The notes beneath the pieces were generated by a model that worked only from the letters and a program-made list of their open reading frames with translations, did not search any database and was not told where the DNA came from. The position numbers and the translations under genes are program-made. Positions 35,518-44,828 of a stretch of DNA of 64,000 nucleotides are shown in pieces. Every line of letters begins with the position of its first letter. Position 1 is the stretch's first letter. The DNA is taken from the NCBI GenBank assembly GCA_028281445.1, contig JANQJW010000023.1, forward strand, positions 62,001 to 126,000. The letters run 5' to 3'. The stretch is from Planctomycetota bacterium (lineage in GTDB: Bacteria; Planctomycetota; PLA2; JAEUHO01).

Positions 35518-37476
35518 GTGCCTGGGGATCTTGAGCGCGCGATCCAGCGAATCGTCCGGCGTCACAAGTTGATTTCTGCTGTCGCGTGCGTGGCAAGGCA
35601 CGACCAAGTCCTGTGGCAGGGGGAATGGGGCCGGTCTGTAGCCGCTACCTGCACGAAAGCAAAGGCGAACACGGTCTACGCCACGGCTTCACTCATGAAG
35701 CCCCTCGTCGCCACAGCCCTGCTCATGCAGTTGCACGCTAACGACGTTCTTGACAGCAGTGATTCCGTGGACTCAACGGTCAGGAAGATTCTCAAACTGG
35801 GAGCCAACTCTGATCTCACCGAGGTCAGCTTTCGAGATGTCCTCGCGTGGCGTGTGAAGATCGAATTCAGGCACGTCGACCAGAGCCCGTTACTGTGGGA
35901 CAATCCGCTGGGCAAGAGCTTGCGCAGGGAACTAAGCAAGCGCTGGATGCGAAAGTACCCAAGTGGAGGGGTCGAGCCGTTTGGGAATCTCGCCTATCAG
36001 CTTGCCGGGCTGTTGGCTTCTCACCTAGCCGCCAACAGCCTATCGCAGGAAGGCCTAGACGAGACTCTTAGAGCTCTCGTTCTGGATCGTCTGCGCATGA
36101 ATGACACTCGAGTGTCGCCATCCGCTGGGATGGTCGAGCGTATGGCTCTTCCCTACTCATGGGACATCAACGGGTGGACGCCCTCCCGACAATCGAGATT
36201 CCGGCATCGCGCGGCGGCCGAAGGGTATACGACGGTCAATGACATGGTGAGGTTCCTGGCCGTTCTGGTTGATCCCGAGCGCTGCGGTGTGCGGGCCGGG
36301 TTCCCTGCTGAGGTCACTCGCGCAGTGCGAGCGATCATTCCAGGCGCTCTGAGCGGCGGTGCTTTCTACTTCACAGGGAGCAGACCGCACTATCGAGCGC
36401 TTGCCGCAGCGCACGTACCGTCGGGCTTGACGTTCACGTTCTTCACCAACAGCTTCCCCAACAAGGAGGCGGGCTTCTGGACCTCCGTGCGTGGCGCAGC
36501 AAGAGCAGTATTCAAAGGTGACGGGGGTCCAGATATGCCGGCACACGTGGGGCCTCTTCTAGGTAATACTCCCCCGACAGGTGTATACGTCGGTATCGCG
36601 ACTTTGGCCGAGATCACACGCGACGAGCACACGTACTCATTGGAGATGGGTGAGAACGAATGGCGGATCGACGTGAGCACCGACTCTACGCAGGAGTGGG
36701 ACCTGCGCGACTACTACGATCCAGACCGTCTAGTAGGGAGACTGAAGAGCGCGGTTGTGGGGGCCACGCGTACGATTTCGCTGCAAGTCCTTGATGGAGT
36801 CGAGAAGTCACAGGTCGCAGTGGAAGTGCCGCCGCTCAGTGGCGCGACGGCCGAGCCGCTCGGAGTAGAGCCGTCCGAACTCGAGGGCTCGTACCTCGGC
36901 TACGTAGCGCGTGAAGAAGGGCAGAGCCCTATCCGTGTACGGATCTTCGGAGAAGCACCCGAGTTTCGCGTCGAACTCAGAGGAACTGGCGAGAGTGCGT
37001 CGCCGCCGATCATTCTTCGCCGCCTGTTTTTGGCGTTAGGCGCCAACATCGTCGTTGCCAGTGAGGTGCATCTCGGAAGGCGATTCACGATGCTCGGGTT
37101 CGCTCAAGACAGTGTGATTGCAGGGATCTGGAAAGACGATGCGCTGGAACGCCCGTTTGTGGTAGCGCGAAACCCAAGGCTCATCCCGAGGGGCATTGCC
37201 AAGGGCAGATACGCTGGCGAGGTCGTTCGTGGCCTCATGCGGGAGCGCGTCGACTTGGAAGTCGCAGGCAAAACTGTGACCGTCAGTGCTCCGGCTCTCG
37301 GCATTCAGGGCGAGTTTCCTGCATTCGGGGGGCGCACGACTCGGATGGAGGTCGACGGAACGGAAGCCTTGTCGCCGTTCTACCTCGAACTCGGCGGATT
37401 CGGTCATCTCACTGAGGGCGAGCTCCGAACTGGAAGCACGAGTTGGCGAGTTCATGCGGTACGCGCTAAGGACTAG
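35518..37476 (+). CDS. serine beta-lactamase-like hydrolase family protein, altered active site
   Basis: 652 residues. The N-terminal 330 residues resemble the class C/beta-lactamase-related serine hydrolase fold: the nucleophile motif SLMK (S58, K61) in a helix, and a second motif EPFGNLAYQLAG at 153-164, where the family normally has YSN-GY; Phe155 replaces the general-base Tyr. The C-terminal half is beta-rich, like the domain often appended to such esterases. There is no signal peptide. It may be a weak esterase/peptidase or a binding protein. The GTG at 35518 directly follows the SD GGAGGAGAG; a TTG at 35470 is the alternative. Confidence 0.75.
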   Translation: MPGDLERAIQRIVRRHKLISAVACVARHDQVLWQGEWGRSVAATCTKAKANTVYATASLMKPLVATALLMQLHANDVLDSSDSVDSTVRKILKLGANSDLTEVSFRDVLAWRVKIEFRHVDQSPLLWDNPLGKSLRRELSKRWMRKYPSGGVEPFGNLAYQLAGLLASHLAANSLSQEGLDETLRALVLDRLRMNDTRVSPSAGMVERMALPYSWDINGWTPSRQSRFRHRAAAEGYTTVNDMVRFLAVLVDPERCGVRAGFPAEVTRAVRAIIPGALSGGAFYFTGSRPHYRALAAAHVPSGLTFTFFTNSFPNKEAGFWTSVRGAARAVFKGDGGPDMPAHVGPLLGNTPPTGVYVGIATLAEITRDEHTYSLEMGENEWRIDVSTDSTQEWDLRDYYDPDRLVGRLKSAVVGATRTISLQVLDGVEKSQVAVEVPPLSGATAEPLGVEPSELEGSYLGYVAREEGQSPIRVRIFGEAPEFRVELRGTGESASPPIILRRLFLALGANIVVASEVHLGRRFTMLGFAQDSVIAGIWKDDALERPFVVARNPRLIPRGIAKGRYAGEVVRGLMRERVDLEVAGKTVTVSAPALGIQGEFPAFGGRTTRMEVDGTEALSPFYLELGGFGHLTEGELRTGSTSWRVHAVRAKD

Positions 37477-37493
37477 ACGAAGGGAGAGAGAGC

Positions 37494-37835
37494 ATGACGT
37501 GGCCTACATATGACGACGGAAGTGGCACAACGGTACTGGCGCGGCTTATGGCGATACAGTCACTGCTTCAACAGTGCCAGGGGTACATTGACTCTCTGAA
37601 GGCGTCGACCATGCTCTGCATTCTCGAAGTGAGCGGCTCGAATCACAAGAGTTCAGGCGGGGAGCATGACAATGACCGGAAGTGCTATCGCGACTTGTAT
37701 TATGGCCCGGCTATCACGATTCCGCCGAACAACGACGCGCGAGATCACGGCGCACATCAGTTCGTCGATGCTGCCGTCAGGGCCCTCGAGAACGCCCTCG
37801 CTGAGCTGGAGCACACCGGAGGCGGAGGCGGCTAG
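37494..37835 (+). CDS. hypothetical small protein
   Basis: 113 residues, mostly helical, with a central Ser/Gly/His-rich stretch and a Gly-rich C-terminus (TGGGGG). No family recognised. The ATG at 37494 follows AAGGGAGAGAG, 17 bases after the serine hydrolase stop. Last gene of the plus-strand run; its end faces that of the convergent giant kinase gene 21 bases away. Confidence 0.6.
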   Translation: MTWPTYDDGSGTTVLARLMAIQSLLQQCQGYIDSLKASTMLCILEVSGSNHKSSGGEHDNDRKCYRDLYYGPAITIPPNNDARDHGAHQFVDAAVRALENALAELEHTGGGGG

Positions 37836-37856
37836 ACTCTCGTTGCCACTTCGGGC

Positions 37857-40800
37857 TCACTTGACGCTCCACCGACGTCGTATTCGGTCTGCATCTTCAC
37901 TAGGTCCGAGGACGAGGGCGTCACAGATCGCGGCAACTTGCTCTTCACAGGTAGCCGTTTCGGCCAGGGCACGCAGTGCCGTCAACTGCAGCCACACGTG
38001 ACCGCAGTCTGAAGCACGTTGGAATCCGGCACGAGCGGCCTGAGTGGCAGCGGCGAGGCGGCCAGCGCTGCAGGCGACCCGTGACTCAATCAGCCTCTCG
38101 ATAACTACACGATCAAGCTCATCGGTGGCACCTTGAGATCTACTGCGCCGCAGCCACACCTGTACGCGATCAACGAGTCCAGAGTCCGCCGCCAGCCACG
38201 CGCGGATCAGGCGCCAAGCCGCACTCTGCCGGACATGTCGCATGGTTTCTCGAGGCGCTTCCGCCAGCATCTGGCGGACATCCCGCGTCCCGGCCGCGAC
38301 GGCCAATGACAACGCCTGGAACAACTCAATCGTCAAGCGCGGCTCCAAGTCTCGCGAGGCCCGGATCAACTCGACGAAAGCCTCCCGAGCTCTGTCTGGG
38401 TCGCCGACCCAGAGCTCGCGTAGCGCGACATGGATGGCAATTCTGGAGCGCCCGGCCGCATCGCCGGCCTCAGCCACGGTCTCCTTGGCTGCTGCGAGTA
38501 CCTCGTCCGAGTCTCGAACGTCACCGCGCGCCAATAGGCATGAGGCGTGTCCAACCAAGCCATCGATGAGCGCCGCGGCGTAGGGGCTTGCCTCTAGCTT
38601 CGCGTGCGCCGCGCGATGAGTGCGTAGAGACATCTCCAACTGCCCCACCCGGGCCCGCAACTCGGCCAGTGCGAGCTGGGCATGCGCAGACTGAATCACT
38701 GCACCCTCCAGCTCTAGGCGCCTGACTTGCTTCGCGAGATCCTCGACGTCCTCGATCCGAGCACCCAGTGTGGACCTAGCCAAGATCGCGTTTATGGCAC
38801 TTGCGATGCCGTTGGTTCGGGTGCCGGCAGCGAGCGCCATTCGCGAGGCGCTCCAATAGAGCTGCTCAGCCTGCGGTGCGTTGCCGCGTCGCAGGTGGAC
38901 AGAAGCCAATTGGTCAAGGGCCGACGAACGCTGCTCGTCCAGGTCGTGGGCGGCGTACATGTCATGTGCCATGCTCAAGTAAGACTCAGCGGCCTGGAGG
39001 TCTCCCAGCCTCTTGGCGCGCACCCCGAGGAGGTACGCAGCGAGTCCGAGTTCGCGCCCAGGCGGCAAGGCACGAAGAGCGGCTTCCATCACATCTGGCT
39101 CGATAGAACTAGCGCCATTCCGATAGTAGCGAATGCTGGTACGCTCGACTTCGCCTATCCATCGAGTCAGGGTATCTCCTTCTTCAAGAGCACGCTTGAG
39201 TATCGCGTCGAACGTCTCCTCCAAACCCGCGTAGTTCCCGGCATCGGCGAAGGCATGTGAGGCGCGCAGCATCAGTCTGCGGTACTGATACGCGGTGCCG
39301 GCTGCGACCTGGCCCGGTACAAGCGCCGCCGCCCGCATGAGCCGCACAGTGCGATGGATCTCCTGTCGCCTCGCAGCCTCCAGTGCAGCCCTCGCAAGAA
39401 GAGGTTGTGCGCGCTCCGACTGACCAGCGAGAAGCCAGTGGGTTCCGTGCCGTTCACTCTCCGCGGATTTGATGCGAGCCAGATGTTCAGCGAACGCGCG
39501 ATGAATTTCTAAGCGAAGCGTATCGGGGAGTGCCTCGCGCACGGATTCCTGCACGAGTGCGTGGCGAAAGACGTACCCGCCTCGATGCCCGTGAAGGAGC
39601 CCCCCTCCATCTGAGGTGCGCTGAAGTAGGCGAAGTACCTCGAGGAGAGGGAGTCCCAAGATCTGCGACAGGCCCGCGGAGTCGATCTGAAGGCCATCGA
39701 CAGATGCAAACTCAACGACTTCGCGCGCACGGGGCTCCAGGTCCGCCAGCCGCGCGTGCACCGTCTGGCGAAGCCCTGACGGGACGAGTGACGGATCCCA
39801 AGTGCGCGCGGGACAGAGCTCGTTTGCGCGAATGGATATCTCTTTGCGTTCGACCGCAAGGTGCGCCACCTGTAGGAGGTACAATGGATGCCCGGCGGCT
39901 TGCTCGATGAGATCGGCCGCCAGCGCCGGGTGCACGGCCTCCACGTCGAACTCTGCTCTGAGAAGGTTGAGGGATTCGTGAGCCGACAGGCCAGCTAGCT
40001 CGATCAGTATCGGGGGCGGGTCCCATTCACAGAGAGCGGAACTCGGACCACTCCCGGGTCGTTCCGTGAGAATGAACAGAATGGGATGGTTGCTGAGATC
40101 CTGCATGAGGGATCTGACGAAGTGCCTCTCCGGCTTGCTCAACTGGTGCACGTCTTCCAGTACGACGAGAACGTGACCACGTACTTCCCGTAGGCCGGCA
40201 ACACACTCGAAACCATCGCGACCCACGCTCCGCGATTCGACGGGACCGGCGCCGCCCGACAGCACCTCGCGCAGCCGTGACCGGACGTCTGCCAAGCTCG
40301 GCCTTGGCTGAATCGCTGCGAAGTTGAGACCAGCAGCAAGCCGAACCACCGCGCCAACTAGCGCAGACTTGCCCATGCCTGCCTCGGCCCTGATGACCGC
40401 CGTCTTGGCGCCCGTGTCCAATGCGCCTAGCAATGCGGTGATCTTCTCAAGATCTGATTGGCGCCCAACAAAGACGCCACTGCTCTCGCGCCGACCCGCG
40501 GCGGGCTTGACTTGACTTGGTCGTCGCATGGTGCTGGCCAAGTCAGACGCTGAAGCCGCGCGTTCAAGTGGGTCCCGGTGCAGGCTCGTCCAGAGAATGG
40601 CCCGAAGCGTCGCATCCGCCTCGCGAGGGGGATCGAGTGGGGCTCCATGCAGAATCTCGAGGAACACCGAGCGGAGGGTACTCGCCTTGATGGGATGCTC
40701 ACCGGCAACAAGTTCATAGGCGACGAGGCCGACCGCCCACACATCTGACGCAGGAGTCAGCGGCTCCTCACGGAGTAGTTCGGGCGCCATGTAGAGTGGT

Positions 40801-41486
40801 GTTCCACGTATGCCATCACCCGTACGCAACTGTACTTCGGCCATGTTCAGGCCAAGTCCGAAGTCGGTGAGCTTCAGGCAACCTCGGGAAGTAAACATGA
40901 CGTTATCGGGCTTGATGTCACCATGCACGATGCCTGCCTCGTGCGCCGCCGCCAGCCCATCTACCAGTTGGCTGACACAGTCCAGCACCGCTCTGTGATC
41001 GAGTTTTCCAATGGCCATTCGCTCACGGAGCGTCATGCCATCGACGTACTCCATCTCGATGGCCCAGCCGTCGACCAGTTCGTGAAGCTGGTGCAAGGCC
41101 ACCACGTTCGGATGCTGGAGAGACGCGACGAGTCGCGCCTCGTTCAAGACGCGATCCGCGTCACCTCGGGACCTTGAGCCACTAGGCACGACTTTCAGAG
41201 CCACGCGGCGCCCGAGAACAGTGTCGTCTGCTCGGTAAACTGTGCCGAATGCACCCTGTCCCACTTCCTCGACAATTCGGAGATTCTTGAACTGCTCGCC
41301 GGAACCAATTGAATCCAGCCGCGGACGATCAGGGTCCATAGCCGAGATCGTACAGGGTTCTCGTTCCGCGCAGGTCGGCTCGTCTGGCGGCGTGATCAGT
41401 TTCTCGCCGCTCCAACTCGCGGGAGCAGCGTCGAGGTTCATCACGCGCAGCACCGCCGACACCACGGTTGCCTCGGTGCTGGTCAT
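37857..41486 (-). CDS. Ser/Thr protein kinase with AAA/STAND and TPR regions
   Basis: About 1209 residues. The kinase domain spans about 70-340: GQGAFGTVYRA, VALKVV, HGDIKPDNV, TDFGLGL, GTPLYMAPE. A complete AAA_16-type NTPase follows, FVGRQSDLEKI and P-loop AEAGMGKSAL, with VLVVLEDVHQ as Walker B, then a long TPR-like helical array to the end. This is the layout of large planctomycete and myxobacterial sensor kinases. The open frame extends to a GTG at 41585; the ATG at 41486 has a modest purine-rich SD, and the ATG at 41339 is a third option. It is convergent with the small-gene run and lies just inside the tRNA fragment that may mark an element end. Confidence 0.85.
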   Translation of the reverse strand: MTSTEATVVSAVLRVMNLDAAPASWSGEKLITPPDEPTCAEREPCTISAMDPDRPRLDSIGSGEQFKNLRIVEEVGQGAFGTVYRADDTVLGRRVALKVVPSGSRSRGDADRVLNEARLVASLQHPNVVALHQLHELVDGWAIEMEYVDGMTLRERMAIGKLDHRAVLDCVSQLVDGLAAAHEAGIVHGDIKPDNVMFTSRGCLKLTDFGLGLNMAEVQLRTGDGIRGTPLYMAPELLREEPLTPASDVWAVGLVAYELVAGEHPIKASTLRSVFLEILHGAPLDPPREADATLRAILWTSLHRDPLERAASASDLASTMRRPSQVKPAAGRRESSGVFVGRQSDLEKITALLGALDTGAKTAVIRAEAGMGKSALVGAVVRLAAGLNFAAIQPRPSLADVRSRLREVLSGGAGPVESRSVGRDGFECVAGLREVRGHVLVVLEDVHQLSKPERHFVRSLMQDLSNHPILFILTERPGSGPSSALCEWDPPPILIELAGLSAHESLNLLRAEFDVEAVHPALAADLIEQAAGHPLYLLQVAHLAVERKEISIRANELCPARTWDPSLVPSGLRQTVHARLADLEPRAREVVEFASVDGLQIDSAGLSQILGLPLLEVLRLLQRTSDGGGLLHGHRGGYVFRHALVQESVREALPDTLRLEIHRAFAEHLARIKSAESERHGTHWLLAGQSERAQPLLARAALEAARRQEIHRTVRLMRAAALVPGQVAAGTAYQYRRLMLRASHAFADAGNYAGLEETFDAILKRALEEGDTLTRWIGEVERTSIRYYRNGASSIEPDVMEAALRALPPGRELGLAAYLLGVRAKRLGDLQAAESYLSMAHDMYAAHDLDEQRSSALDQLASVHLRRGNAPQAEQLYWSASRMALAAGTRTNGIASAINAILARSTLGARIEDVEDLAKQVRRLELEGAVIQSAHAQLALAELRARVGQLEMSLRTHRAAHAKLEASPYAAALIDGLVGHASCLLARGDVRDSDEVLAAAKETVAEAGDAAGRSRIAIHVALRELWVGDPDRAREAFVELIRASRDLEPRLTIELFQALSLAVAAGTRDVRQMLAEAPRETMRHVRQSAAWRLIRAWLAADSGLVDRVQVWLRRSRSQGATDELDRVVIERLIESRVACSAGRLAAATQAARAGFQRASDCGHVWLQLTALRALAETATCEEQVAAICDALVLGPSEDADRIRRRWSVK

Positions 41487-41757
41487 TCGATCTCTGTAGC
41501 GCGCCACTTGCGGAGCGACGCGGGACGGCACCACTTGGCCGTCGCAGAGGATCGGGTCCCCCTGAGTCTCAGCGCTGGGATCCACAGCGGTGATCGACCG
41601 AGTACAGGTCTCGTGTCAGCAACCGCGTCAGCATGTCCAACGCGACGTTCAGAATCGCACGTTTCGGGCGCGTATTCGTACGTTCTTGCTCGGCGCAGAA
41701 GTAGCGCGTACGATGCCATCGACGCGAGATAACAGGCGTTTCATCGCTTCGAACGGC

Positions 41758-41818
41758 GCGGATTCAAAATCCCCCGCCCTTAACGGGCTTGTGGGTTCGA
41801 GTCCCACCTCCGGCACCA
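41758..41818 (+). tRNA. 3' fragment of tRNA-Leu(CAA): putative attachment site
   Basis: The sequence runs from the anticodon arm to the CCA end: arm GCGGA, loop TTCAAAA (anticodon CAA), TCCCC; a long variable arm (CGCCCTTAACGGGCTT) as in type II tRNAs; T arm GTGGG-TTCGAGT-CCCAC; acceptor 3' strand CTCCGGC, discriminator A and encoded CCA. No 5' acceptor strand (GCCGGAG expected) or D arm precedes it, and the 5' anticodon strand already has a C-C mismatch, so homology starts in the anticodon arm. This is what an integrase that recombines in the 3' half of a tRNA gene leaves at the distal end of its element. Apart from this fragment, 41586-41942 holds no gene. Confidence 0.8.
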
Positions 41819-41942
41819 CGCCACCACCGTGTGACCCGGGGGTCGCCGTGACTCTCGTAGTCCTGGGCGCAGTGGTGTTAATCGTCGATCAGCGTCCTGG
41901 GCGAGACGATGACTCGGCAGAGAGCCCTGTCATTTCAACGTG

Positions 41943-43355
41943 TCACGGCGCCGCGTGCCCGCGCAGCTCACGACGCCGACTCGGGACGAACGAGAGCCGG
42001 CTCGTCTCAGCTCTCACTCGCCTGAACTTCCGATCGAGCGCCTCGGACGGATAGTGGTAGTAGGGTGCGTACAGCGCTCGGTCTGATCGTACTCGCGCTA
42101 CGCACTCCGCATAGCCAGGTTCGCCGCTGAACGAACGCAACGGGCGATCGCCACAGATGTCGAGCGGTACGTCCTCGTCGAAGCGGAGCGTGTGCCCGAA
42201 GTCAGTGTAGATGGGCGTTGCTCGCGTTGGACAGAGGAAGTGCATCTGGGTCTGGACGCCGTATCGGCGGCCTTCGGAGAGGCGGGCGACGTCGCCCGCG
42301 AGGGCCAAGGTTTCTAGGAACTCGTCGTACGACTCATCCGGATAGCCCCAGATGTAGGAAGCCGTCGCGTTGAAGTACCGCAGGGACTCGCCGACGACTT
42401 CAAGGACCTTCTCTCGCGACAGCCTCTTGTTGATCCGTTTCCACATGAGTTCCGACCCTGTGTCGATTCCGAAGAACACCATTCGACACCCTGCGGCAGC
42501 CATGGCTTCCATCATCTCGCCGTCGAGAGTGTCTATGCGCGAAAAGCACGACCATCGAACGGCCGGCGTGCGTGTCTCCATTTCCCTGCACAAGTCCAGC
42601 ACGCGGGCCTTGTTGATGGTGAACGTATCGTCGATGAAGTCGACCCGCGCGTTCCGCGACAGTTTCGTCGACACCTCGACCTCTCGGATCACGTCTGCGA
42701 TCGACCGATAGGCCACGCGCCGGCCCCACATCGTGATGATCTCGCAGAACGAACAGTCAAAAGGACAACCACGCGATCCGACGATCGGCTGTCGGGTGTA
42801 GTCGGTCATCTGAACTCTGGAGCGCAACGGCCAAGGGAGGCCGTCCAGGTCGGCGATGCGGTTCGGTGAAGGACAGTCGATCGTGCCGTCCGGCAGTCGC
42901 CGGCAGATGCCGGGGCCCGCAGGCGTCGATCCGGCGGTGACACTTCGTGCGATGTTGACGAGGGCTTCCTCGCCCTCGCCGCGCACGACGAGGTCCACCG
43001 CATCGCACTGCTCTAGGATCCTCTTCTCGTTTCCGTTCACTCCCGGCCCGCCGAGTACCACCAGTCGGTCGCGCACGGCAGAGCGTGTCCGATCGAGAGC
43101 GCACATCACCATGGGCAGCGCATTCGCGAAGAGTGAAATGCCGAGCACCTCAGAGCGGACGCTCGACAAGACGCGGGCGAGGCCCTCAACGTCGAACCAC
43201 CCTGTGTCGGGGCGCCCATGAAAGTCGATCACCTGAGAGTCGTGGCCGGATTCATGAAGCGCGGCCGCGAGATAGAGCGGCCCGATCGGAGGGAAGTCTC
43301 CCTTTCTTCCGGAGATCCTGCACGAGACCAGCGTCACGTCCGCCTGCTTCCGCAT
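41943..43355 (-). CDS. B12-binding-domain radical SAM enzyme
   Basis: About 470 residues. The N-terminal 130 residues look like a cobalamin-binding-type fold (FPPIGPLYLAAALHESGH, then VLGGPGVN); the canonical DxHxxG is not obvious (VIDFHGRPD is the nearest). The radical SAM domain has GCPFDCSFC (C197, C201, C204), the CxxxCxxC ligand set for the 4Fe-4S cluster, then FIDDTFTINKARV and FFGIDTGSE. Such enzymes methylate or rearrange unactivated carbons in antibiotics and RiPPs. The ATG at 43355 has a GAGGG SD; the frame extends to 43430 without protein-like sequence. It is divergent from the hydroxylase gene, sharing a 74-base promoter region. Confidence 0.88.
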   Translation of the reverse strand: MRKQADVTLVSCRISGRKGDFPPIGPLYLAAALHESGHDSQVIDFHGRPDTGWFDVEGLARVLSSVRSEVLGISLFANALPMVMCALDRTRSAVRDRLVVLGGPGVNGNEKRILEQCDAVDLVVRGEGEEALVNIARSVTAGSTPAGPGICRRLPDGTIDCPSPNRIADLDGLPWPLRSRVQMTDYTRQPIVGSRGCPFDCSFCEIITMWGRRVAYRSIADVIREVEVSTKLSRNARVDFIDDTFTINKARVLDLCREMETRTPAVRWSCFSRIDTLDGEMMEAMAAAGCRMVFFGIDTGSELMWKRINKRLSREKVLEVVGESLRYFNATASYIWGYPDESYDEFLETLALAGDVARLSEGRRYGVQTQMHFLCPTRATPIYTDFGHTLRFDEDVPLDICGDRPLRSFSGEPGYAECVARVRSDRALYAPYYHYPSEALDRKFRRVRAETSRLSFVPSRRRELRGHAAP

Positions 43356-43429
43356 CTCATTCCCTCGTGAGTCCACACGATGATACCAAGCGAGTGGCTG
43401 ACGGGCCGCGCAGTTGGTATCCTCATGCA

Positions 43430-44350
43430 ATGCGCGGTACTGCGGGTTGTGTGCGCAGAGTCTCTTTCGTCAACGCGCTGGACTTCGAGCGCGAGTACGT
43501 CAGGCGCGGGCGGCCCGTCGTTGTCGAGGGAGCCGTCCGCGATTGGTCCGCCGTGCGCCTATGGCGCCGAACGGACTACCTACGCGCCCGTGTCGGCCAC
43601 CGCTGTGTCCCCGCGCTACTTGGCGCCCGCCCCGGGGGGCAGGCGCGAGGCGTGTCGGTACTGATGTCTGAGTTCTTGGACTACCTGGAATCCAAACGTG
43701 CTAGCCGCGGATCGGTCTACTTGAGTGATGTACTGGTCAAGATCGATCTACCTGAACTGCTGCCGGACCTCGGGACGCCTCCATTCCTGGGTCGACTGAG
43801 CCACGGCACCGAGTCCGAGGAAGTCAACCGCTATCGGACGCTCTTCCTGGGAGCGGGGAGTTACTCGCAGATTCACATGCATCCATGGACTCTTGCGCTG
43901 AGCTGCCAGATCGTAGGAAGGAAGGAGTTCTTGCTGTTTCCGCCAAGCGAAGCCCGAAGACTCTATCCGGGGAAGCCGTGGGGCGAGACGTTCTCGGACC
44001 ACGGACTATGCAGCCGAGTGGACGCGAACAATCCGGATCTCGACCGGTTTCCGCGGTTCGCTCGGGCAGCATCGCTCGGTTGCACGCTCACCCCCGGCGA
44101 CATGCTCTACATTCCGAATCACTGGTGGCATGCCGTTTGGGGGCATGATCGAAACGCCACTGTCGTATGCGCCTATCCGACCTCCATCTGGCAGCAGCTT
44201 CGCAATCCAGGACATGCCCTGCGGGCGGCAACGTTCTGGCTTGCAAGGCGGTGCGGACGCAGACGCATGCCAACGAGAGCAACGCGCGAAGCAGAACCGC
44301 TGAAGCCCACGCTGCGACTCGCGAGTCGCGCCGGCAATAGAGCGACATGA
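43430..44350 (+). CDS. JmjC/cupin-8-like Fe(II)/2-oxoglutarate hydroxylase
   Basis: 306 residues with the FIH-like order: RGRPVVVEGAVRDWSA, then SYSQIHMHPWTLALSCQIVGRKEFLLF and later GDMLYIPNHWWHAVW. The metal triad is normally HxD/E...H; here the first pair is H149-x-H151 with H234 distal, so the acidic ligand is replaced by His, as in some halogenase-like or altered JmjC proteins. It would hydroxylate a peptide side chain in the cytoplasm. The ATG at 43430 is followed by protein-like sequence, whereas the upstream open frame is not. The 63-residue candidate precursor gene comes next on the same strand. Confidence 0.8.
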   Translation: MRGTAGCVRRVSFVNALDFEREYVRRGRPVVVEGAVRDWSAVRLWRRTDYLRARVGHRCVPALLGARPGGQARGVSVLMSEFLDYLESKRASRGSVYLSDVLVKIDLPELLPDLGTPPFLGRLSHGTESEEVNRYRTLFLGAGSYSQIHMHPWTLALSCQIVGRKEFLLFPPSEARRLYPGKPWGETFSDHGLCSRVDANNPDLDRFPRFARAASLGCTLTPGDMLYIPNHWWHAVWGHDRNATVVCAYPTSIWQQLRNPGHALRAATFWLARRCGRRRMPTRATREAEPLKPTLRLASRAGNRAT

Positions 44351-44545
44351 CCTAAGTCCTCGTCGTTCGTCGTTGCCTACGTGCTACGCTCCCATACGTG
44401 GGATGAAGCATGTGAGACGAGATGCCCCGAAACGCCTTCCTGGACCGTGCGCGTCGAGGCGGTTCGGCACCGCGCGCCCCCGTCCTCGTTCCGCGCTACC
44501 TACGCGGGAGGCTGCGGCCGACCGCATGATCCGATCGGAGAGAAA

Positions 44546-44737
44546 ATGGGACCTGTAACCATCATCATCTCGTTCACGCCCGAACAGCTTGCGGAGATTC
44601 AGTCGATGCTCAACAGCGAGCATTCGATGATCCAGGTGGACCTGCCCGAGTTCACCGAGCCCGGGCCGGTCGTGCCTGCAGAGATGCTCGTGGGCACCAT
44701 GGCTGGGCCCGCGTACCACGCGCCCGATAGCTGGTAG
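44546..44737 (+). CDS. 63-residue candidate RiPP precursor peptide
   Basis: A short gene between the hydroxylase and a radical SAM gene. The N-terminal 40 residues look like a leader: ISFTPEQLAEIQSMLN is a likely amphipathic helix, followed by an acidic stretch. The C-terminal 20 residues (MLVGTMAGPAYHAPDSW) are small residues with Tyr, His, Asp and a terminal Trp, a plausible substrate for radical crosslinking or hydroxylation. The ATG at 44546 has the SD GGAG 5 bases upstream. No signal peptide is present. The role is inferred from size, context and residue distribution, not from homology. Confidence 0.65.
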   Translation: MGPVTIIISFTPEQLAEIQSMLNSEHSMIQVDLPEFTEPGPVVPAEMLVGTMAGPAYHAPDSW

Positions 44738-44828
44738 CCCTCTAGCACCAAGCCTCCGTCTTCTCCGGGGGCATCCAGATTCTGCGTCCTGCCGGGTCGG
44801 GCTCGAAGGCCCGATTGGGGGTGCGCTC

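Noticed and set aside
41700..41818. A complete, functional tRNA-Leu gene
   Set aside because: There is no 5' acceptor strand complementary to CTCCGGC and no D arm within the expected distance upstream; only the 3' part is present.
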